Shown: piece after piece, positions 1-9,956 of the stretch
Layout: each line of letters begins with the position of its first letter
How positions within the stretch are numbered: the stretch's first letter is position 1
From: Carex sylvatica
Taxonomy: Eukaryota; Streptophyta; Magnoliopsida; Poales; Cyperaceae
Assembly (NCBI GenBank): GCA_964058845.1
Contig: CAXKVR010000574.1
Span: 1-29,672 of the forward strand
Direction of reading: 5' to 3'
Length of the DNA: 29,672 bases
The notes under the pieces: generated by a model
The model's input: the letters and a program-made list of their open reading frames with translations, nothing else
Databases searched by the model: none
Told to the model about the DNA's origin: nothing
Made by a program: the position numbers and the translations under genes

Positions 1-737
1 ACTTCACATGACAATTGTCATGCTTTCTTAGTTCATTATTAACCCAATTTTTTTTAATTACCACCTTAATGTTACAAAAGTCTAATCTTGATTTCTACAA
101 AATTCATATGTTACCATGTGACGTAGGAGTTTGTAATATTTGTTTTCAATTCAATTTGAACTAAATTTAGAGTTTGTGGTACCCACACTATCATACGCAC
201 TTACGTACTGCGTGCGCACGTGGTAACATTTATTTTTTTGTATAAATTAATGGGAAGTTATGAATTTTTTCGGTGATAATAATACTAATAAAATGATGAT
301 ATAATGATATACCTGCTCAACATAATCTCTACATAAAAATATACGTAAAAATCAAATTTCATATTTTTTTTAAATTATTTTTAAGTAGTTTTTGATAGAT
401 AAATAAATCACTTTATTTAAATATTTTGAACCGCCCAAAATAAGTAATTTTCAAATAATATAAAAGAATATTTAAAGATGGACATGCAGTTGAGACTCTA
501 AAAATAGAACGAGTCCATAGTACTGATTGTAATATTAGCATCACTATAAAATCACATTTACCAATACTAATACCAATAATAAAAAAATATTTAAAGATTG
601 ATTATTCGGATTATGAAATCGGAGTAATAATACCAATACTAATACTAATAATAATAAAAATATTTAAAGAAACTTTCATTCGTAGAAAAATTATAAAATA
701 AGAAAGAAAAATAGAAAGAGTATATCCATCATTTGAA
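1..737. other. AT-rich gene-free stretch with MITE relic
   Basis: I see no convincing exon here. The part from about 309 to 440 contains the phrase caacataatctct followed by a T-rich and A-rich body. It resembles the interior of the MITE-A copies at 10165-10537 and 13141-13495. The block accaatactaatac plus an A-rich run occurs twice (about 559-596 and 631-668), giving a short imperfect direct repeat. The rest is low-complexity A/T sequence. Confidence 0.5.
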
Positions 738-1135
738 GGAAAGATAGGTAACATTTTTATCGATCCAGACTATTTTTTTTTTTTTTTTAACAAGTAGAGG
801 TCCCATCAAATTTACTTCTTTAAAACTTTGAATCCACCTGTCAAAATTTAGAAGAACTTTTTTATTAAAAAAATTGGATGGTGTCAAAATATTGAAGCCT
901 GAACGTTACCGATCCAAACTATTGTTCATTTTTTTTTAACAGGTAAGAGATCCCATCAAATTTACTTCTTCAAAACTTTAAATTCACTTGTCAAAACTTA
1001 GAACTTTTTTATTAAAAAAATTGAATTGGTCAAAACAGTGGCTGTGTGTAGTTGAAATAAAAATAAAAGATAGTTTGGACCGGTAAAAAAATTAACGATT
1101 CAATAGTTTGGATTGGTAATATTTTTACTGATCTT
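738..1135. mobile_element. MITE-like element with internal 149-bp direct duplication
   Basis: The left end, reading gaaagat then a GTAA-rich stretch and gatccagactatt (about 740-775), matches the reverse complement of the right end (about 1100-1135) at roughly three bases in four, so these look like terminal inverted repeats. Inside, the block starting cgatccagac at 761 is repeated starting cgatccaaac at 910. Both copies contain the phrases tcccatcaaatttacttctt and ttttttattaaaaaaattg. No clear target-site duplication was found. There is no coding capacity, so a non-autonomous DNA element is the best reading. Confidence 0.5.
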
Positions 1136-1189
1136 TCTATGTATCATAGAATAGAAGTACTATTTTTATTTCTTATTTTATAATAATTT

Positions 1190-1272
1190 TCTATGAATGA
1201 AAAATTATCGTTATAAAGTCATAGTACGAATTGATTCGTAATATGCATATCAGCATAACCTCACTCATACCA
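1190..1272. mobile_element. MITE-A terminal fragment
   Basis: The segment ending ataacctcactcat matches the right end of the MITE-A copy at 10165-10537, which ends atagcctcactcat and carries the same gtacggattgat-type block upstream. Together with the MITE-A-like interior at 309-440, it may be the far end of one old copy opened by the insertion at 738-1135. The similarity is by eye and imperfect. Confidence 0.4.
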
Positions 1273-1824
1273 ATAATAATATAAATAAGAAGTATACAAC
1301 TATTAATTAATAACAAAAAAACCATTATATTTACATTATTTTGAACATGATTTGGACTTCCATGTTGACTGTGGGCCATGACAATTGCCAATTGCAAAGA
1401 CAGAACACATAGAACCTTCATAGATTCACAATTAATGCTAGTTATTGATGCTTTTATTGTTATATTAATGTTAGTACTGGCCTCTCTGTTGATTGGAGAG
1501 TGCCATGTGCAAGTTGGACCCAAAATCTGATTCCCCAATTCATGATCTCAAACTTTGTCTCTGATTTCCTAACAAACAAATTCTAAACCAAGAAACAGGT
1601 ACCACCTTTCAAATAGAGCTGGCACCAGTAATATACAACACATGCATGCATCTATCATTTCAAATCCAACCACTATCCCTTTTGGCATTTGGGCTGGAAA
1701 ACAAGAGCTGTTCACTTCATTTCCAGCAACTAAGAATATGCTTCCACTAATACAACACAAGGACTATAGAACCACCTATGCTGTATATGATATATGCGTT
1801 GCATGAAGACAAAACTGCTCTAAG
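1273..1824. other. Gene-free stretch, nothing recognised
   Basis: Open frames on the minus strand here (for example 1191-1538 and 1569-1760) have no recognisable motif, no supporting splice structure and low-complexity composition. I treat them as chance frames. Confidence 0.5.
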
Positions 1825-2186
1825 GGTGAGTTTGGCTAAGGTGCCATGAATAGCACAAGGCATCCCGTGCTATTGCCTTAAAAATATATCGTATAAACTT
1901 CAAACAAAGAATCTAAACCGTTAAAACCAATGTACTTCGTTATATATGCAATTACATGTCTTTATACCAAATGAACTAAAATTAACTTACAATTCATTAT
2001 TTTTTTTAACCACTTGACTTTACCAAATGAACTCAAAAATTTATAAATTTGAAATGTAAAACCATCAATATCGAAATACAATAGTTTTAACAGTTTAAAT
2101 TTGTCATTTGAAACATACGATAAGATTTTAAGACAATAGTACAAAAGACCTAATGCTATCCATAGCACATAAGACAAACTCGTAAA
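1825..2186. mobile_element. MITE with ~105-bp terminal inverted repeats
   Basis: The first ~105 bases, starting gagtttggctaaggtgcca, align with the reverse complement of the last ~105 bases at roughly 70 percent identity. Shared blocks include gagtttg, atagca, ctattg, cttaaaa, tatcgtat and gttaaaac. A spacer of about 150 AT-rich bases joins the arms. This is the classic shape of a non-autonomous DNA transposon. I could not assign a superfamily or a target-site duplication. Confidence 0.65.
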
Positions 2187-2602
2187 TATTTGCACAAACT
2201 ATAAAATCGAAACAACACTGTAAATGACAGACTGTTAAATCTTTACCCAATTTGACAGCCTTTACCTATACTACATAGTTAACACTCATTCCACCAATTC
2301 TATTCCATTTGAAACACAGAGTGTTTTCCATATTAATTTCGACATCACACTACAAAAACAAAACAAAAAATTCACTTGGAAGAAGTAAATCTAGTAAGCA
2401 TCAAGCAGTAGAGAATAGAAGATTTCCATCTACATGTACTATTCACTTTATTAGTTACGTAGATTCCAACTAAACAAACTAGTCAACCAAAACAACCATC
2501 AATTTTTAAGCAATGTTTGATACACTGGTTGTAATCTGAAATTACCCCAAAAAAAAAAAACAACAAAAGATACTAAAGGAAAGGCAACTAGAGCCATTGT
2601 AT
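2187..2602. other. 3' flank / probable 3' UTR of the minus-strand export-factor gene
   Basis: AT-rich sequence lies downstream of the tail stop at 2603-2605 of the minus-strand gene. The transcript probably ends here. No other gene is visible. Confidence 0.4.
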
Positions 2603-2776
2603 CTATTTATAGATAGGGGGCATACGATAAGGCCGCCTCTGCTGTTGCCGGTACGGCTGCTGCTGCCGGTACGGTTGCTGTTGCTGCTGCCGGTATGGTT
2701 GCTGTTGCTGTTGCCGGTATGGTTGGGGCTGTTGCAACACCTGGCGGTTAGTGTTGTTGTTGGGCCCACTTGTCAG
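2603..2776 (-). pseudogene. Out-of-frame QPYR-repeat C-terminal tail of the export-factor gene
   Basis: Downstream of the stop at 2773-2775, the neighbouring frame is open from 2776 to a TAG at 2605-2603. It encodes about 57 residues: a short polar stretch (LTSGPNNNTNRQ), four QPYRQQQ-type repeats and an end reading RRPYRMPPIYK. The arginine/glutamine-rich composition fits the expected tail of an RNA-binding export factor. One extra base in the GGG run at 2779-2781 would join this frame to the conserved exon. Alternatively, the AG at 2778-2777 could serve as a weak acceptor in exact phase with exon 5, skipping the MDALFSS segment. It could therefore be a real frameshift, a sequence error or an alternative exon. 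Confidence 0.6.
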
Positions 2777-5148
2777 CTGGGATTATTGGTTCTCCTCCTC
2801 TGCTTCTGCATACTTGAAAACAGCGCATCCATTGTATGTGGCTTCTGCAATTTATTACAATTTGTAAAAATTAAATGCCCATTAAACACTGGATAAGTTC
2901 AGTTCAAATTATTAGAAGCAGAAAGAGTACCTTCCCATTTTCAAACTTGACAGGTCCATTAGACATCACTACATTATGAACTGGAGCGGGTGCAACCCTG
3001 TATAACAAAATTTTTACATACATTTACCAGATGCTTCACATAAAAAAATGTAAAAAAATATTCTTTGACAGTATACAAAGTTATACTTACTCTGCCAGAA
3101 TTACCGAATGAAAATTACTTACCATCACAAAGTGAATTCAAAAGTACCTCAAAAGAACTAACATGATAAAACCACCAAAGTTGAACTCATGTGCGTCTTG
3201 TACCACAACTCAACATATTCAAAAATAGATTGCTACTCGTGTTTCACCTTTTGCCGAATAATCGGCTTTACACAACTCATGTGCACTTTTTATAAACAGG
3301 GCCTCCGAACCATTTATGGCCCCCTTTTAAAACGACCATTTACTACTTGCGATTCTCATAGACCCTAATCTTTAGACTCGCTAAATAAATGTACATCATA
3401 GTAATTAACGTATATATCGCCTTGTGCACTTTTCCTCATTTTCTTATCATCTCATCTGATCAACCACCAAATCAACACAATAAAACGGCTTTCATAGTCT
3501 CTACTCTACTCTTGGAAGGTCACATGTAGACAGGTTGTATTCTTCATGTCCAATTAGGTTGTACCTAAGTCATGCTCAGGCCCAGATTGAATGCGGATTT
3601 AAAATCGGGGTATGACCCATTAAACTTTTGGAGGTCTAATATCTAGGTTATGCTCAGGCCCATGACGTCTCTCAGTCAAAGTAATACATGGAAACTATTA
3701 TCTGTGATAGGTTAATAATAATTCAGTTTGAATATTCAACCATATGATTCTTCCACGGTTATTAAGTCAGTTCCGTTACTTCTGGGAAAAAATCAGAAGT
3801 AAGAGCCTGTCAATTCAAGCCCGAAATTATAATTTCATCCCATTGCCAGTTGATTTGGATTTGAATTTTTACAGGTCTTCTCAACTTCTTTAATTAGTAT
3901 TCTCTCATTCATTAATGCCAGTTCGTAGCTCTCGTATGTTACATCAAAGCATTTCCATGGTGCCTTTTCCAGAGTTGGATTAAGTTTACCTGTGATCCAA
4001 ATATTACATAGTCAACCAAAACCAAATAAATATTTAGTGAATTGAGAATTCAAATTGCACAGAAACGTTCACCAAGAAAGATGGTAGGTGGTACCTTGGC
4101 TGGTTCCATCTGACAGGCCTGGAGCGGATCGGTGCAGCCGCTGCCTTCTTTGCAATGTTGGAAGTTGCCGGGAAATTAGTTTTGCCGTTAAAATTTGTCC
4201 TCCTCTGTGCAAGCGCCCCCTTTTTTATTTGTTAAAAACAACAATTTTAAATAAGATTAAACAGTAAAAGATACAGAAATGCAAATCATGGAAAAAAATA
4301 ATAACCGGTAGACTCGACCAGGTGGGTACCAAAAACTAAAGAAATGACCTTACTTGTCTCATTGCAGACCTAGAGTCGGTAAATTGCCTTGCTTTGAAGC
4401 CCTTTGGAGGTGGCCCACCATTTTGAAAGACTCTGTTTTTAATCTGAAATCATAATATATTTCATACCACTTACATGATATATAAAAAATATATATATGA
4501 TTCATAACAAACAATATCGAATTGTAATCTTACTGGAGCCCTTTGAGGCACTCTCCCTTTGGCAGTATTTTTCTTCTTCGACATGGTTATAATCTCATCT
4601 ACAAAAATACGAAATAGAGTGAAAAATAAGAATATACAAACCCAAATCAATCAAATAGTCTAAATCTAGGTGACAACATAATCTGGCCTGATATAGAAGT
4701 TATCACATCAACAAATAAACTCAAACTAATTTGTGCCAATGAAACTCAACTCAGATAGAATTCTCAAAAAAAGACAAATAAAACCTAGATATAGGAAATA
4801 GAAAATACAATTAGACAAGAGTATTTTTTATTTTTTTTATAGAAGTGGACTAAAAGCCCACCGATTTCATTTAACGACGAAATCATACAGAGTTTACTGG
4901 TACCAGTCCAGACATTACAAAAGCAACAATATGAAACATGCATATCAATCAACCTTCTACATTCAAGAGAACTACTAAGCATAAAAGAGTGCTAAGCTAA
5001 TGCATCCCAACCCTAAACAAACCAAATCAGTAATACCAGAAAAATCAAATTTAGAAAAGATTAGTAAAAAAAAAAGTGTACCAAGAGTCATGTCCATTTT
5101 TTTCTCAGTAAGAGCAATAGTAGCAACTGTTGGGGGTTTAGCAGCCAT
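2773..5148 (-). CDS. UAP56-interacting mRNA export factor (UIEF/FYTTD1-like)
   Basis: Six coding exons join in frame: 5148-5082, 4598-4534, 4443-4354, 4204-4095, 2997-2931 and 2844-2773. All introns are GT-AG. The product is 156 residues with a stop at 2773-2775. Residues 18-30 (MDMTLDEIITMSK) form a UAP56-binding motif like those of ALY/REF and UIF proteins. The rest is basic and disordered, with RSRPVRWNQPR in the middle and MDALFSSMQKQRRR near the C-terminus. Such proteins bridge the DEAD-box helicase UAP56 and mRNA for nuclear export. The start is the first ATG, directly after a likely 5' UTR intron acceptor (tatag) at 5149. The stop looks premature: an open QPYR-repeat tail continues in another frame (separate entry). 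The motif and exon chain are direct observations; the UIEF assignment rests on family resemblance. Confidence 0.82.
2998..4094 (-). other. Long intron 4 of the export-factor gene
   Basis: This 1097-base intron separates exons 4 and 5. It holds no recognisable exon. A 13-base phrase atgctcaggccca occurs twice (near 3572 and 3650). Short stretches such as aactcatgtgc also recur (near 3183 and 3272), suggesting old small duplications or a degraded element. Confidence 0.45.
4821..4915 (-). mobile_element. LINE 3'-tail fragment in intron 1 of the export-factor gene
   Basis: Read on the minus strand, this segment contains gaaatcggtgggctttta, a cacttctataaaaaaa stretch and an A-rich end. It matches the 3' end of the LINE at 26290-26711, which reads tgaaatcggtgggctttg and then an A-rich tail. 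It is a short 5'-truncated copy of the same retrotransposon family. Confidence 0.6.
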
Positions 5149-5560
5149 CTATACAATAACAACAATATAACAAAATCAATATTAGTTGCAAATTAAGAAA
5201 ATCCACAGAAAACAAACCAATCAAATAAATTGGGACAAATCTGCTCTCAAATTGAGAAGATAAGCCAGATCCTCTATTAAATTGGGAAAGTAACAACAAT
5301 TTGACAGTTTACTAACTAGTAAGTACGTTAATTTCAAATAATTAGTGCTATAAACTATAAACTAGCAACTTAACTCAAATTGAAGAAATTAGTGAGCAAT
5401 AAATTAGGGTTTAAAAACAAAAAAATTATGAATTAGACCTTCTGCGAAGTAAGGAAAATTATCCTTCAGTAGAGTCGCAATGCCGCTTTCAATTGAGAAA
5501 TCTCGCGAGATTCGGGGAGAGATAAGAGAGAGAGAGAGAGAGATGCTAGGGTTTACTTTG
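5149..5560 (-). promoter_or_regulatory. 5' UTR, 5' UTR intron and promoter-proximal region of the export-factor gene
   Basis: On the minus strand a plausible donor (cagaag then gtctaat) lies near 5437 and an acceptor (tatag) lies just before the ATG at 5148. This suggests a leader intron of about 290 bases. Upstream are a GA/CT-rich run at about 5527-5542 and the phrase gctagggttt (read on plus at 5545-5554), typical of plant core promoters. The leader boundaries are inferred. Confidence 0.45.
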
Positions 5561-5748
5561 CTTCCTGAATTGATTTTTCTTTTCGAGGTAAATAATAGTG
5601 AAGAATCGCAACTCTGCGCGTTAGCCTAATCCGAGAGAGAGATTTTTTTCCATGAACCTGGTTTATTACAACAACCTGACTAAAACATGGGCCCCACGGA
5701 GCAGCGCGTATAGACTATTGAGTGTTTCTCAGAAAATAGACCAATAAA

Positions 5749-5960
5749 GGAGATAGGAGTAGGTCCGATGCCCATTGGACCTACTTTTAGGTTTGATGGG
5801 TTCTATCACCGTATGATTAGCATTAAGATTTGTGAGCACGGAAATTGATAACAATTGCACGGATTTTAATACAGAGTGCACGAATCGTGATGTATTTGGA
5901 CGGTCACAACACCCATCGAACCAAAGTAGGTCCAATGGGCATCGGACCTACTCCGACTCC
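5749..5960. mobile_element. 212-bp MITE between two divergent promoters
   Basis: Bases 5758-5787 are the exact reverse complement of 5923-5952 (30 of 30). The inverted similarity extends outward to GGAG and inward through a ggttYgatgggt block. The flanks ccaataaa (5741-5748) and ctaataaa (5961-5968) form an 8-bp target-site duplication with one mismatch. That length suggests the hAT superfamily, though Mutator-like cannot be excluded. There is no coding capacity. The element sits about 200 bp upstream of the export-factor gene and about 500 bp upstream of the RCE1 leader. Confidence 0.8.
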
Positions 5961-5968
5961 CTAATAAA

Positions 5969-6480
5969 GAGGATAAACCTGACTTTAGAGTTGGTTATTT
6001 TTCTGTAACAGTTATTGTGTCTTTTATTATGCAGCAGTCGGTCCAGACCAATTACTACTCACATGAAAAGCCGTTGGCCCCACTTTTAATTACTTGTTGT
6101 ACCAAAATCAGTATAGATAATCTACGCAAGAGACTCTCACGCTACTGCATGACCGACTTACGTATGGCCCACAGATATAATTCTCCGACTGCTCGAGCTC
6201 TATTTCTAGACCAGGCCACATTCTCTGAGGTATATCAATATTTATTTTTATATATTTACCGTCCGATCAGAATCCAATCCAGTCCGAGGTAAGATCCACA
6301 AATTGGACGGTTCAGATCTAAACTCAAAATTTCTGTTACCTGAGGAAGTATGAATTCATGCTGAATCTTTCTAGAGGAGTAATCGCAAAATAGGTCTCGG
6401 ATAAAATTAGCACAGTGGAATTGAGAAAAAGGTTAAAAAAAAAGTGATTGAAAAGGAGTGCACCAATAATTGTACTAGTC
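5969..6480. other. Intergenic upstream region of RCE1
   Basis: No gene is recognised. The open frame at 6017-6292 (+) has no family motif and lies in promoter territory between two divergent genes, so I do not call it. Confidence 0.4.
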
Positions 6481-6680
6481 TACTCTCTCTCTCTCAATTT
6501 CTTTGATCACAAATTCACAATTCCTTTCTTCTTCTTCTCTCCAATTACCTTCGTTCGCCGATCGACGAATTTTTGGTTTGTGTCAATTTTTGAATTGGTT
6601 GAAGATTAAAGCTTTATTCAGAGTTTCTTTTTGTCAATTTGATATAAAGTTTTCAACTTTGTTGTTTTTTGTAGGAAAAA
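6481..6680 (+). promoter_or_regulatory. Pyrimidine-rich leader and 5' UTR intron of RCE1
   Basis: A CT-rich patch (about 6482-6542, tctctctctctctc then ttcttcttctctcc) is typical of plant transcription starts. A tttttttgtag-type acceptor ends at 6674, seven bases before the ATG at 6681, so a leader intron is likely. Its donor is not certain; gtttgtg near 6575 is one candidate. Confidence 0.5.
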
Positions 6681-9153
6681 ATGATAAATCTATTTAAAAT
6701 TAAGGGTCAGAAGAGGGAGGAGGCGGCCAATGCAGCAGGAAGAACTGTGAAGAAACAGAGCCCTGGTGAATTGCGTCTCCAAAAAGGTTAAAATTTTGAT
6801 AGTTTTTTTGGGTTTTTGTGAAGAAAAAAAGAAAAGAAAAGTTTGTTGTTATAAGATTTGTTTTTGAAAATTTGTGCAGATATTAGTGAGTTAAACCTAC
6901 CTAATACACCTCCAAAAATGTCTAAATTTTGATAAGTTTGTTGGGTTTTGTGAAAAAAGAAGTTTATTGTTTTAAGATTGTTCGTTATTGAAAATTGGTG
7001 CAGACATTAGTGAGTTAAACCTATCTAATACACCTCCAAAAAGTTTAGATTTTGATAATTTTTTTGGTTTTTTTGTGAAAAAAAAAACAAAAGTTTATTG
7101 TGTTTAGATTGTTTGTTATTAAAAATTGGTGAAGATATTAGTGAGTTAAACCTACCTAATACCCTTCCAAAAAGGTTAAAATTTTGACAAGTTTTTTGGT
7201 TTTTTTGTGAAAAAACAAACAAAAGTTTATTGTTTTAAGATTGTTTGTTTTTGAAAATTTGTGCAGATATTAGTGAGTTAAACCTATCTAATAACCTCCA
7301 AAAAGTTTTAAATTTTGATAAGATTTTTGGTTTTTTGTGAGGAAAACAACAAAAGTTTATTGTTTTAAGATTGTTTGTTTTTAAAAATTTGTGCATATAT
7401 TAGTGAGTTAAACCTACCTAATACACCTCCAAAAATGTTCAAATTTTGACAAGTATGTTGGGTTTCTGTGAAAAACAAAAAAATAGAAGTTTATTGTTTT
7501 AAGATTGTTTGTTATTGAAATTTGGTGCAGATATTAGTGAGTTGAACCTACCTAATAACCTCCAAAAAGGTTTAAATTTTATATGTTTTTTGGGTTTTTG
7601 AGGAAAAAAGAATCAAAAGTTTGTTGTTTTAAGATTGTTTGTTATTGAAAATTGGTGCAGATATTAGCAAGTTAAACCTATCTAATAACCTCCAAAAAGA
7701 TTTAAATTTTGATAAGTTTTTTGGGATTTTTGTGGAAAAAAAAAAAAAGTTTATTGTTTTAAGATTGTTTGTTGTTGAAAATTTGTGCAGATATTAGTGA
7801 GTTAAACCTACCTAATACAACTAAAATTTCTTTCCCAAATGGGAAAGATGATTTGATGAGTTTTGAAATCAGCATCAAGCCTGATGAAGGTTATTACCTG
7901 TAAGTTATTAATTTCTTTTTTTCTTATCTTTTTCTGCATTCTATCAATTTTGAGTAACTATAATATTAACAAAATGAAAAATATATTGTGCCCAAAAATA
8001 AAACATCCTCTATCTTTAGCTATTGAATTTTAGTTTATGCTATAATTAATTTCTTAGTTAATTTTTTTTTTTTTTTTTTTTTTGTAGAGGAGGTACTTTT
8101 ATCTTTACTTTCCAGATCTCTCCTTCATACCCGCATGAACCACCAAAAGTGAAGTGCAAGACCAAGGTACTATGCTCTCTCTTCATAATTGTATTATGTA
8201 TGTTCATTTGGGACATCAAAATAGTGATACCCCTCTAAAACAAAAAATGTCTTTATGCCCCTTAAAACATGGAAATAATATCATTATTGCCTTCCTTTGT
8301 TAATGCTATGGAAGTGCTCCACTGATAAATTGGGAAATATATGGAAAAAAGGGATTATTTGAGTCACTTGTAACAGTTATGGAGAGGGATTTGATTCTTG
8401 ATTTGTTGAAAAGAACATTCATTTTAATCAAAGAGAAATGATGATATATCTTTTAATACATTCATTCATTCTTGTAATTGTAGTGTACATAGTTAAAATT
8501 TTGATATATCTTTTATTTGTTTAAACCCTTAATTGCATTCCAGTCAAAGAGAAATGATGAAGATAGGAAACACTACATGCATGATTATTGCATTTTTGGC
8601 ATATTTGAGTGTTTTACATGAACTATAGCAAAAAATATTGTATTTAATGTTGATTTTTCTGAAAACAGCTATACCATCCAAATATAGATCTGGAAGGAAA
8701 TGTTTGTCTAAACATATTGCGTGAAGATTGGAAACCCGTGCTTAATATAAACACTGTTATTTATGGCTTGAACCTCCTTTTCTCGGTATTTTTCTCATTT
8801 CCTTTTTCCTTAGGAATTCTATAAATATGTTGACTGTATGTCAAGGCCTTTTACCAGTTGATACCACCCTGTACCAGTCACCTCATGAATTCTCTATTTT
8901 CTTGTTTTCTATTGTGACTTGTCTAGCTATTGAAATTCACCAAAAATGCAGCATGAAATATTGAAATTATTATACCAATATAAATATATGACATTTCTTT
9001 TTATGTTCACTGTAGCAACCAAATGATGAAGATCCATTAAATCATGAGGCAGCGGCAGTACTCCGAGACAACCCTAGATTGTTTGAGACCAATGTCAAGC
9101 GGGCTATGAGTGGAGGCTATGTGGGCCAGATCCACTTCCCTCGGTGCATGTAA
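6681..9153 (+). CDS. RCE1: NEDD8/RUB1-conjugating enzyme (E2), RCE1/UBC12
   Basis: Five coding exons join in frame: 6681-6786, 7791-7899, 8088-8166, 8669-8785 and 9016-9153. The product is 182 residues; the Arabidopsis protein is close to 184. This E2 accepts RUB/NEDD8 from the AXR1-ECR1 E1 by a thioester and passes it to cullins, activating SCF-type ubiquitin ligases. The N-terminus [14 protein letters not shown] is the UBC12-specific E1-docking tail. [21 protein letters not shown] (101-103) and [14 protein letters not shown] follow, with the catalytic cysteine at 111, the same number as in human UBC12. Differences from the usual family sequence as I recall it are NLLFSQP for HLFTEP near 134-139 and IHFPRCM for TFFPRC at the end. 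Intron 1 is a tandem array of decoy splice sites. The reading frame is intact. The expression level of this copy cannot be judged. Confidence 0.95.
6777..7830 (+). repeat. ~130-bp tandem array spanning RCE1 intron 1 and its exon boundaries
   Basis: Eight copies of the sequence preceding and starting exon 2 (gtgcag then atattagtgagttaaacc) begin at 6880, 7004, 7135, 7267, 7397, 7531, 7661 and 7791, with spacings of 124, 131, 132, 130, 134, 130 and 130. The last is the true exon 2. Each earlier copy runs on into ccaaaaa and usually a gttaaattttg-like block, which copies the exon 1 end and donor (ctccaaaaaggttaaaattttg at 6777). The unit therefore holds the exon 2 start, the exon 1 end and a whole small intron. 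Acceptors are altered in copy 3 (gaag) and copy 5 (gcat). The donor matches exon 1 in copy 3 (7169 region). Confidence 0.9.
8167..8668 (+). other. RCE1 intron 3
   Basis: An AT-rich 502-base intron. It contains a short imperfect internal duplication: caaagagaaatgatga with a neighbouring tatatcttttaat or tatatctttta block recurs around 8430-8560. No exon or element is recognised. Confidence 0.4.
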
Positions 9154-9880
9154 TTAATACACGCATACTTCTTGTTTTCTCCATCAGAGGAAGAAAAAAG
9201 AAAAATCATGCTGTATCACTGAAATGTGGGTCCCTCCAATTTGTGGCCCTTTGTTTTTTACGGAAATCGGTATGGAAATAATCGCTCTCTCTGTGTCGGG
9301 TCTCTCTGTGTCAGATGTTGAATGGGGAATTAAATTATGGAATTAATAACTTTGGTGTAAAATTGGAGATGGATAACAAAGTGTAGCATTATCTATTCAT
9401 TTGGTGTTGTTTCTTATATGATTGCATTTATTTTTTTGGGTATTTTATAAAAAAAAATTTCAAATTGGTTCTCTTTGTTTTTCAAATGTATCAAATGTGT
9501 ATGGAGTTCATTTATCATGTCATTTGCTATGCTACTAATACAAAATGCAATGATGCAAATGCCACAGAAGAACAAACAGAGAACTTCTTTTCCTTCTTTG
9601 ATTCTTTTTTGACCAAATAGAGAACTGATTCTAGAAAGTAGAAAGGCAATGATACCTCTATTTTTTTCTTTTTTTTTTGGATAAAGTCAAATGAATGATT
9701 GGAATTTTCATCATTTGCCTCCAGTCCACCCAAATACTAAGATTCGAGAATATTTGGTCTAAATATCTTAGCTAATCTAGTTAATATTTCAAAATTTAGC
9801 CAAAGTCAAAAGAAATGATTTAATGATGACACTAGTCTAAATTTATATCAAATGACAATCAACCAGCATATGTTTTTGTT
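9154..9880 (+). other. RCE1 3' UTR and spacer to the next gene
   Basis: The first ~270 bases are the likely 3' UTR. A short repeat (ctctctgtgtcgg and ctctctgtgtcag) lies near 9283-9314. Beyond about 9420 the sequence is AT-rich with poly(A)/poly(T) runs and no supported gene. Confidence 0.4.
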
Positions 9881-9956
9881 CACTATATAATAGCATGAAG
9901 CATCCTCTCTCATTCAAAACATACAAAAGCTATAATATCTAGAGAGGAAGAGAGAG
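9881..9956 (+). promoter_or_regulatory. TATA box and short leader of the Bet v 1-like gene
   Basis: The sequence cactatataatag (TATATAA at 9884-9890) lies 67 bases before the ATG at 9957. It is followed by a CT-rich stretch (catcctctctcattc) and an A-rich leader ending agagaggaagagagag. Spacing and composition fit a plant TATA promoter with a start near 9915-9925. Confidence 0.6.

Noticed and set aside
2347..2365. cactacaaaaac phrase resembling a CACTA transposon end
   Set aside because: No partner end, subterminal repeats or target-site duplication nearby; likely chance in A-rich sequence.
2542..2769. Minus-strand open frame with NHTGSSNSN-type repeats, and the overlapping plus-strand leucine-rich frame at 2597-2896
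   Set aside because: Both are other-frame shadows of the QPYR-repeat tail of the export-factor gene, which is the biologically sensible frame.
6017..6292. Plus-strand 91-residue frame between the divergent genes
   Set aside because: No recognisable domain and no splice or homology support; it sits in promoter space upstream of the RCE1 leader.
7025..7222. Minus-strand 65-residue frame (FSQKNQK repeats)
   Set aside because: It is generated by the tandem intron array in RCE1 and has no independent support.
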